DNA of 64,000 nucleotides from Desmodesmus armatus (Eukaryota; Chlorophyta; Chlorophyceae; Sphaeropleales; Scenedesmaceae), in contig VIIQ02000100.1 in the NCBI GenBank assembly GCA_007449985.2, positions 186,001-250,000 of the forward strand, written 5' to 3'. This document shows, piece after piece, positions 55,201 to 64,000 of this stretch. The translations under genes and the position numbers were made by a program. Each line of letters begins with the position of its first letter. Within the stretch, counting starts at the first letter, position 1. Under the pieces are notes generated by a model. It was not told the DNA's origin. It made no database searches and saw only the letters and a list, made by a program, of their open reading frames with translations.

Positions 55201-58200
55201 CTCTCCTCCTGACTAGCATGACACACCAGCCTGGCCGCAAGGCCCTGGGGCTGTGTTGATTGTGTCCTGTGCTGGCTGTGGCAGCAAACCCCAGGGTACA
55301 AACATGCGATGCACCCATAGCAGACGCCCCACAAAGTTGTGACCTGTCAACAGGACAGTAGGCAGCGCTCAGCAACCATGTCACCTTCTCAGTACATACT
55401 CCTGGCGTGGGGGCATGGCTGCAATCCAAGCTGGCCCACAACCACTCTCTCATTGATGCCTTGTGCAGTACCCCTTTCGTGCGCAAATACACCTGATGAT
55501 CCCTGGTGCCACGCCGCCCTACAACACTCCATGGGCGCGCAGCACCAAACAGTTTCTGTGGTTGTGATGAATGCTCACGATCACAACAGCCAACAGTTTG
55601 CAGAGTCTTTGCAACTCTGGTCGGCTCTCAGGGCAGAACGTAGCCTGCAAGAATGATGCACACATGGCACGCACAAATGAACGTCGACATGCCTTGTCTG
55701 TCACACAACAATAAGTGGACGGGCAACACAACAACAGCAGACCTCCTGAGTGACTCACTACAACACAACAACCCTAGCAATACTCCGCTCCTGGCCTCTG
55801 CCTACAGTAAAGAAATTCGCAGGCAGCATAACAGTGCATGTGGAAGGGACAAGGGCTGTTGCCGTCCGTTCACCACACAATACACACCCTCAACAGCACC
55901 CCTGAACCAAAGATAAATACACACTCAACTGCCAGCAGGGAAAGAGGGAAACAGCACCTCTGATAAACAGCCGCACTTGTCTCGCAAGCACAGATCAACA
56001 CCCCTCCCACTCCTTGTGCTGACGCCCCAACACACGCGCAACGATCTTGTCTCTTGTCGCAGGGAGAGTTTGCGCCCTACCGCACTTGTGATAGCAGGGG
56101 CACTTGGGCAAGGGCCTTGGTGCCACCCTTGGTTGTCACACCGTTGATTGTTGACACGGTGTTGGGAACGCCGCGGTGCCACACAAAGCGCAAGCATACT
56201 GGGTGTGAAGCCACCTTCGCAGGGTGTTTCACCTGCTTGCAAGCACAATAGCACTGCAGGCTGGTCGACACTCCGCTTGCCAACGTGTATGCATGTTGCC
56301 AAGGCACACTAGAGCAAACACCGTCCTGTAGAAACGAAAAAAGTACACCACGGGTGCTCCGAGGCATTTGAAACACCCTCGCAGCAGTCAAGACAGAGAG
56401 ATGGTCGCTCTGTAGGGCCCTTGAGTGGGGTGACACAGCTGTGTGCCACATGCAGATACACTGAATCTGCACAGCGGGCAACAGCACATGTGTCCATGAA
56501 TGCCAGGGGCGCATGCAGCCTACCGGCAATGAAAGTGACGCTGATGGCCTAACAGGGCAGCAGCAATTGCTGCCTGGGGCATAGCCAATAGGCAAGTGCC
56601 CTCACACTAGCAAGGTCCAGGCTGTGTTGTTCTGCACAACACAAGCGACTGCACAACGCAAGGCACTGGTACTGCACTACTCAATGCTACTGCAGTCATG
56701 GTGCAGGCACTCCCTCTGATTGCAGCTGAGGTGGCAATATGCATGCACCTCAGCAGTGGTTGCTACCTGACACGATCTCAAAGATCTCACTGGGTAAAGC
56801 ATACAGCATACAACATGCAGCACCAGCAACAGCTGGAGAGGGCATGGGCTGCTGAATCAGCCGGATAAGTCCCAGGAGCCAGCTCAGCAGGACTGTGGAC
56901 CTCATGGGATGACACAGGCTGCGTCACACAAGTGTATGTCCCACTACCTATCCTGCATCACAGCAGGCAGCAGCTCCACCCATGAATACCACAGGGCTGA
57001 TAAGCATGCTGACTGCATGACATGCACCTGACAGATCGCAGGGCCACTCAGCACACTGCGAGCACTGATCTCGGGGGTGGATGATCCCCACAACTGCCCG
57101 CTAATGAGTCCCCAAAGCCATACCGCATCATGACATCAGGAACAGACACACACGCCTGTGTCCCAACACGGAAACTGTGGCACTCGCATGAAGCTATCTG
57201 CCTGCATCTCAGAAAAGAACATACCCAGAAAATAAGGACAACGCCCAGCAGCCCCTGCCCATGCCAAAGAAGGACGGCAGGACATGCGAAGCCATACCCA
57301 GCTTGTACCCTGGGGGTGTCTGAGCTGCGCTGGCCTTGCGGCAGCTGTTGGGTATCACTACCCCACGCTCCAGGCTCTGCGCAGGTGTCTGCCCGCACCT
57401 TACATGACCATACCCCTAGCAACCATACCCATGCCTCCCATTCCATAGGACCCTGCGCCACAAGCAGAGGACGCTGGAACATGCCATTGAAACGATACCA
57501 GCCTCTCCCTTGGAAGCCCCGAGCTGTGCTGATCACTCAGAAGCTGCTTAGGCACCACCCACCCACACGCTCAAAGGCTCTGCGGAAGTGTCCCTATACC
57601 CTGCATCCCACATGGCAAACGAACATAACCCTAGTGCCGCGCACACCCACACACTGCCAAAAGGCAAGGAGCACGAGGCAGAACGACATGCAGCACCATG
57701 CCCGCTCTCTCTCAGCATAGTGCATCCAGTCTGCCTGAACCGCACCTGCCCACATACCCAAAACCCTCCGCTCAAGGCTCACAAAAGAACCTGTGGCAGA
57801 GCTAGGTTGGCTGTTGCGTGTAGCCAGCCAAAAAAACAGCAGAGCACATGGAAACCCATGTCAGGGCTGCCAGCCCATGACCGCCTCACCCGCTCATCCA
57901 CCACCAGCCCCACAAAAATCATACATAACACACCTTCCGTGCAGTCTTTCACAGTGATTAACACGGCCCAGCCCTCCACGTCCCTCCTGTCGACCACACA
58001 CCAGCCTCGCGGCGAACAGGCACACACACCCCTACGTCGAGCGGAACACAGCAGGCGTTTCATGGTGGCCTCCACGCCAACCTGTCAGCCACATGCTGTG
58101 AATACCCGTGCACCCTCGTCACTTTGCGAGACACTAACACAACCCACGACACAAAGACTGCTCTCCACAGCAGCAGCTAGGTGGGACTGTAGGCACCTAG

Positions 58201-61200
58201 TTCCATGAAAGCACGACACCCATGCATGGAAGCACGCCCATCACACCAACCTGTCATGTTGCAACAGCCACATCAGCCTCAGAGGTTGGCTGTGGTACAA
58301 AGCTCTCCAGCCCTCTTGCACACTTTGCGCACTGTCACGTGCACCTTTCAAGCTGGTCAGTGGGGCACCACATGACCAGGCAAGATCACCGGGGTACGAC
58401 CATCCACATGCAATAAGCAGCGATAGCTTATTGCTAACAAGCAGCAGAACGTGCCACGTAGGATTTAAATAAGTAGTCTGCTGTGGACGGCTGTCTGGAA
58501 AAAAAAGTCCGTTCCCCCCCTGTCCAGTATGGTAGAATCAGCAGCCAGACAGCAAGGGTGGGTGCATAGGCGCCAGCAAACATGGGCGCAGCTGCTGGTG
58601 TCTATATGGATGTGGCACAGCCGTCTGCATGCGCCATGCACACAACAACCAAGATAGCACATTGTCATGCCAGCCGGCCAGCAATGCTTGTGCACCAGGA
58701 GTCTGGGATGGTGGGGCCCTGGTTGGTGCATCCACGTGGCACCCACGATGCAAAGCACAGCTCCGCTGCTGTTGCGCACTGCACAGCACATGCTGGCCAT
58801 CATGTGTGAACGAACCCATCAACACAACAGGCAACAGCAAGTCGCATCCACGAGGCTACTATGCAGACGACTCGTTCACACAGAACATCTTCACCCCATC
58901 AACCCCATCAGCTAGTCACAGTCTGCATGCCGGGACTGCCCGACTAACCATAGGTACACATCTAACCGGCACGTGCTTGCTGCATCTGCAAAAAGCTTTG
59001 TCGCTCATTGCACTGCAAACACCAAACCATAAAATGCAACTCAGCGCCACCGAAACTTGTACGAAACACCCAGGCCCCGCCCATATTTAGCAACACCTAG
59101 CAGTACATCCCCATTGTTAAGGCAGCTTTTGGCCCTCCCAGCCCACGGTAACGGGCGTACAACAACAGCAAGCACAGAAGGCAGGCCGCCAAAGCTGCCG
59201 AGTAACAGTCCCCTTTGCAACACCCAAGCTTGGACACCAGTTGGTACAAACCATGAGAGGCCCGTGCGAGCCTCTCAATGCATGCTTCCGTTGCTTTGCT
59301 GCACGAACACTAGCACCCTGTAGTGTTGGCTTGCCGGGTGCAGCTCTGGCCAGGTCAGGGGTCAATGCCGGCCTACAGGCAGCATACTGGACACACAACA
59401 CTTGAGCAAGGGTAAGTGATACAAGGGGAGGCACACAGGTCGATGTCTCGGCACACACTGACGACCGCCACAAACCATAGCAAGCTGCACCCAGCAAGAC
59501 CAAGCACACCGTGAGCAGCAGTCGCCACTCCGTTGACGGTCCCATTTCCCAGGCCGCCTCACACAGCAGCAGCATGCACCGAGCAACCCGACTCCAACAC
59601 CACCACAGACAGCACTGCCTCAGGCGACACGCGAACCACGATAGCCCGTACTGTGCCGGCTGCGGCAGCAGCCGTGATTTTGGACAACTCCACATGCACA
59701 CACCCACACCGTGCACAGTTAGAGCACAGCAGGCAGGCTTATGTGGCGTCGAGTACGATGCTTGCTGCTGCGCTACATCTGTGCATAAACCAGAGTGCGC
59801 AGCACAAGAAGCCTGCTGCATACACACACAGACGTACCCTGATCACCTTGGGCTCTTGTGTCATGCTGAAAAGCCGACATGCTGTACAGCTGGAGGGTGG
59901 GCATCGCACGTGCAGCACGAGCCGCCACAGTAGTGTTGGCTCGAACTGCACACCACCACAACCATATTGTGCTCTTACTCCCCAAGCACAAACTGCACTC
60001 ACTGTACCACCGCACTAGCAGTCAACATGGTAAACCCAAGAAACGCGACCGTGCTCGACCGTAACTTTGTGAACGATAGCAACATCAACATCAACAACAA
60101 GGCAGGACGCGTCCGATGCAACAGCCAACACCCACACAGCAGTGCTCCACCCAACAGAGAGAATCAAACAAGGTCAACAGACAAGAGCTGCAAACCAGAT
60201 GCAACAGTGCAGCCGAGCAGACACTCCCGACTCCCTCAACCACAACAAATACCATAGATCCAGCACTCTCCAGCTCTTGACCTTGCATGCATTGAGACAA
60301 CTCAGAGTGTGCTGCCTGCAAGGAGGAAGGTCAGCCAGGTCAACAAAGGCACCGCTGCGCGTGCACCCACACCCACACGCACAGAGAGAGAGAGGGAGAA
60401 CTCGCATGCAGAGTGCTGACATGCACACTCAGAGACACACACGTGCACACCAGTCAACCCCACGCTAGCACCACACAAGCCTTGTGCTGGAGGCTGAAAC
60501 AGGCCTACGCGCTGATTACTGTCACGTACTGCTTGGAAACTGAAAAGAGAACAGAGAGAGAGAGACACACACAGCAGGGGAGAAGGCCGCGCCAACTGGG
60601 GCTGAGAGCCATAGAGAGACCCAACAGAAGATGCTCTTGATGCAATACAACCCCCATGCTAGGGAGAGCAAACAAGAGATGCCAGGCCCAGCACACGAGA
60701 TGCACAGTGCACAGTGGCAGTTCCCCGCCACAAAAGAAAGACTCCACCAGAAGGGCTCCTTACCATGCAAGGCTGGAAGTCCCAACTTCCTACATCAGCA
60801 GGCACACAACCGGCAACAGGGTGCGCGCAAGCAGCAGCTGCAGCTCACAGCAACATACTCACAGGTGTTCCATATGCGCCCGGCCTCCCCAAACATCCGC
60901 GGACCACCAGTAACCCAACACACGAATGCCAACGCTCCGATCACATGCCAGCCAACACAACAGCACAGCCACCCATCCAAGCACAGACTCCCCGCCCGGG
61001 CGACAGACCTCACACACGTGCTGCGTGTGCAAAATCGTGCATGCAGGACAACCAGCTTTGCATGTTTGTCCACGCACGCCACCTCAGGTCGAGTAACAGT
61101 CACTGGCAGCCGCACACCCGCATGCAAGAGTGTGGCTCCTGGGCCCTGCAGCCCCTGGAACCCTACGTTGCCAAGAAGGATGGAGAACTCAACTCCCTAA

Positions 61201-61676
61201 ATCCCAGAATAAGACAAGGCCCCGTCACTGTACACCTAGGGTCTGGTCCTGCAGCAGCTGTACAGCAGGCTGTACAGGCAACTGCACCAGAACACAACTC
61301 CGCAACCTGCCGTGTTGGCGCGAGACCAGCACAAGCTCAAGGTGTGCTGCAGGCACGCTGGCACCAGAAGAAAAAGGCAGGACGGCGATACTGCCACCAA
61401 GACCCTGCTGAGGAAGGCGGGAAAGCCATACATCGCACATGCATGGCAACCCGAACAGTGTGCGACACAGCATTGGGTGGCCGGAAGGACCCACGCCCTA
61501 GCTGGTGTTGTGACATGCCATCTTTGAGGGATGCAACAGAGAGGGGACTCAACCCATTCATCCCGGACACTGGGATGCACACACTCACAGGTAGTACCGC
61601 CTGCATATGTAAGCCATATAGTAAGGACTGATGACACAACCAGAGAGCAGAATATGCAGGACTGTTCCATCACCAA
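52291..61676. other. 9.4-kb stretch with little recognisable coding sequence
   Basis: Many chance frames of 60-235 codons occur on both strands, all Cys/His/Gln-rich and without family motifs. The DNA is CA-rich on the plus strand and, unlike the first 52 kb, almost free of triplet repeats and G/C homopolymers. A direct TGTAAC repeat is at about 54005-54018 and GA-rich runs occur near 60385-60400 and 60545-60565. It may be long intergenic DNA, a noncoding transcript, or large introns of a gene whose exons I could not find. Confidence 0.45.
54414..54569 (+). CDS. weak candidate: 51-residue protein with a hydrophobic segment
   Basis: A short frame from ATG 54414 contains a hydrophobic stretch (NALLLSVVLLSVTVSTA) followed by a charged tail ending KRNGRG, like a small signal-bearing or membrane peptide. 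A consensus GTGAGT donor lies 14 bases after the stop, and another frame is also open through it, so this could instead be an internal exon read in the wrong frame. No family recognised. Confidence 0.2.
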   Translation: MSLSAAATGARQDMTQTRNALLLSVVLLSVTVSTAETDAYSWTRPKRNGRG

Positions 61677-62597
61677 ATGTCCCTCAAGCACCAACGTGTG
61701 AACACATCCAGACACGCTCAACGATCCCTGCGTGCCAAGCGCAGGTCAACTACCAAATGGTCAAGAAAAGGTGAGTGCACCTTTCAACACACCTCAAACC
61801 ACGCCATGCTTATTGCAGCCAGCTGCTGCCCTGTGCGCTGCTGCTTGTGCTGCAGTACTGCACGGGCGTTGCATGGGTACCACCTCAGCACAGGCTGTTG
61901 ACTGCTGTGGTGGCTTACGGAGCCCCAGCACTGAGGAGGCCCAGCACAACAAAAGCTGGCGGGGGCAAGGCAGGACACGCCTCGCTGGCGCGGCTTGGCC
62001 GGTGTGTAGGCGTGTCGATGGTAGACAAGCTTGCACTGCTGCAGCTGCTGCGCAGGTCAGCACTGCTGTAGCTGCTGCGACTGCAGCAGCTCTTCCTGCT
62101 GGACACCTCCATGACACCCAGCCATTGGTGCACGCAGCAACTGCAGGTGGCCTCTTGCTGCTGCTCGGCAATGATCCTGCTGCAGTGGAAAAGGGGGCGC
62201 GCTACTGGGGTCAGGCTCCGGAGGACACCAGAGTGGGGCATGACTGCACAGCATTCGTCATCGTCATCAAGGGACGTCTGTGGGATTTTCAGGGGTGCTG
62301 GCCGCTTCTGCCCCACCAAGAGCAGGGCATCAGCACCCTGCTGAGGCGTACAAGCTGCAACTGCCATGGACCTTTCAGCAGGACAGCAAGGGCCCCAGGA
62401 CACCGCGAGCGTGGACTGGTCACAGATACTGCGATCAAACACGATACACAAGCACTTCGCTCAGTACGGGCTGGGAAGAGCTTTCCACGCAGCAACAGCA
62501 ACAGCAACGGACATTTCAAAAAGCTTTCGCGCCTCGGCCCGTACTTGCTGAGGGACGGCGCATTCGTCAGCTGCTGCTGTTGAACAGAGACTGTTGA
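61677..62597 (+). CDS. weak candidate: unidentified spliced gene
   Basis: A first exon at 61677-61770 would encode a very basic start (opening MSLKHQRVNTSRHAQRSL, acid-free, like an organellar signal) and ends in a consensus GTGAGT donor. Downstream, protein-like stretches appear in several frames: AVVAYGAPALRRPST (about 61900), LARLGRCVGVSMVDKLALLQ (about 62000), AEAYKLQLPWTFQQD (about 62340) and DTASVDWSQILRSNTIHKHF (about 62400). The last two are in frames that would join with one extra C near 62393-62396. Exon boundaries could not be settled and no family is recognised. Confidence 0.25.
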
Positions 62598-64000
62598 CTC
62601 CTGCATGTCTGAAAACGGTGCCCGTGCCTGCCCTACCTCTGTGTAAGAGAGGCCCCTTCAGCTGAACTGCTATCTATCTGCAGTGCGACGACGCCGTTCG
62701 TGGAGCAGGTGTGTGTACTTAGTAGCTATAAGAGACTAACGTCCAAACCCAGCAACGAGCTATGGGCCCACTCCAGAAAGGACTGCAACTCAACCGCTAC
62801 CCCGAGAACGAGACTTGGAATACAAAAGATCAAACCCTTAGCGTTAGACAATGTGTCTTAGCAGTGGTTGGCGGCGACTGCCGTGCTTCAGTGACTGTTT
62901 TCGCTGTAACCACAACCCGCAGGGTCTACGGATGAGATGCAGCTGAGAAGAACCGGAGCATTCGTTGAAGCTGTTATATGGAGGCCTATGCATGCTGTGC
63001 TGACTCTTGTCGGCTCTGCACGGGCAGCTAGTACGGACCATGACCTGAGGGACGGTCAGGAGTCAAACCTGCTGCAGCTGGGTGCAGCTGGGTGCCCGAT
63101 CGGTCCTGTCCTCAAGACTCGGCAAACTTCTACGTTTACAAACCTTCATCCCTAGATAGTTGACGGTGGAAACGCCTCTCGTCACTGGCCAGCCTGTGGG
63201 GGAGGGGGTGCAAACCAATTCAGGAAAGTCTGCTGCTGTTTGCTCCTGCTGTGCATTTGCCGAGTATGGGTTGAGTGATTTGACTCTGCGGGCTGCGGGA
63301 CGGTTCCAGAAGGCGGACTTCAGCCTCAGGCCCAGAAGGGGCCTATGCAAGTGGCGCGGCGGGGGGGGGGGGGGTCGGTGGGCTCTGTGGGCCTGTGGCT
63401 GCACCACTCAGGAAAGTGCTCGCTGTACAGCATCGAAATGATCTAGTACGTCCGCCCACCTGCAATATCACAAGATGGGTTATGCATGTTTTGTACTGCC
63501 GTGCGTTTCAGTGTTGTACACTTTCCCAGCCAATGCAGCCAACTGCAAACCGAACCATGTTGAGCAGGTTGATTGCACATGCCTTGTTTGACCAAGCCCG
63601 TTTGACTCGACCCCACGATAGACCAAATCAATCTTTGTGCTTTCAAGGCTTGATGTTACACTGCATGCTGCAGTAGCCTGGCCACAGTCTACAAACAACC
63701 CAGTGCCTAGGCAAGGTGACACTGATCACCTGCTTGCACCACCAGCATCACCCATCACCAGTACACGCAGTGACGTGTGGCGACTGTCATCCCAAACCCT
63801 ACGCTCACAAACCCTGCGCTCACAATGTCAATACCCCACCCTCCAACCACCCAAAAGTGTGTACTGGTCACTCCAAAAAGCAGACCCCATGTCAGCACTG
63901 GCTGATGTGGGGACAGCACATGGGGAATGCTGCACCCCATCATGCCATGACCAATGGCAATGTTACTGCTCACAATCCCACTGCCCGGCCATTCCAATCC
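62598..64000. other. right end: no assigned gene
   Basis: No gene supported. A short plus-strand frame from 62937 starts with a basic, signal-like segment, but no matching exon follows. A G14 homopolymer is at 63361-63374, the first long one since 51.7 kb. Confidence 0.4.

Noticed and set aside
59117..59827. 236-codon minus-strand open frame
   Set aside because: Very Cys/Trp-rich with no motif; its composition is what random reading of CA/TG-rich DNA gives.
60714..61631. About 300-codon plus-strand open frame
   Set aside because: It has no ATG at its start, no recognisable domain and a Gln/His/Pro-rich chance-like composition.

Overview
This is nuclear DNA from a eukaryote, most likely a chlorophycean green alga; the Haematococcus/volvocine type is my best guess, by inference. 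Every recognisable gene is split by short-to-medium GT-AG introns. Two products look plastid-targeted (a RbcX-type Rubisco assembly chaperone and a thylakoid-lumen protein). TGTAA, the usual chlorophyte poly(A) signal, lies downstream of several stop codons. Introns are packed with (CTG)n, (TGTGC)n and long G/C homopolymers. No bacterial operons, CRISPR arrays, tRNA or rRNA genes were seen.

Layout. 0.95-4.0 kb (-): two-RRM RNA-binding protein with a Gly/Pro/Met/Gln-rich tail. 5.2-8.2 kb (-): ATG18/WIPI-type autophagy PROPPIN. 8.7-13.4 kb (+): ABC1/ADCK1-type atypical kinase, divergent from ATG18. 14.5-15.5 kb (+): intronless ankyrin-repeat protein. 16.3-18.4 kb (+): multi-pass TLC-domain membrane protein. 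19.0-19.4 kb: a 112-bp tandem repeat. 20.1-39.8 kb (-): CAND1/TIP120, the cullin-RING ligase exchange factor, rebuilt as 31 coding exons (about 1,275 residues). 40.3-42.4 kb (+): RbcX, divergent from CAND1. 44.1-48.6 kb (-): alpha/beta hydrolase whose second intron carries an opposite-strand intronless reading frame. 49.0-52.3 kb (+): thylakoid-lumen protein, divergent from the hydrolase. 52.3-64 kb: about 11.7 kb with almost no convincing coding sequence; only two weak candidates are offered.

The genes do not form one pathway. Three divergent pairs (ATG18/ABC1K, CAND1/RbcX, hydrolase/lumen protein) share short 5' intervals of 335-500 bp.

The most unusual property is the structure of the introns. 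Decayed tandem copies of exon edges (the last or first 30-110 coding bases plus splice site and adjoining intron) lie in the neighbouring introns all along CAND1, in the hydrolase gene, and even beyond terminal exons. 3' splice sites are often preceded by (CTG)n or (TGTGC)n tracts, and 5' splice sites often run directly into G homopolymers. Two probable 1-base deletions in short G/C runs suggest residual homopolymer sequencing errors, so exact run lengths should be treated with caution. All exon coordinates come from manual translation and splice-phase matching, without transcript data.
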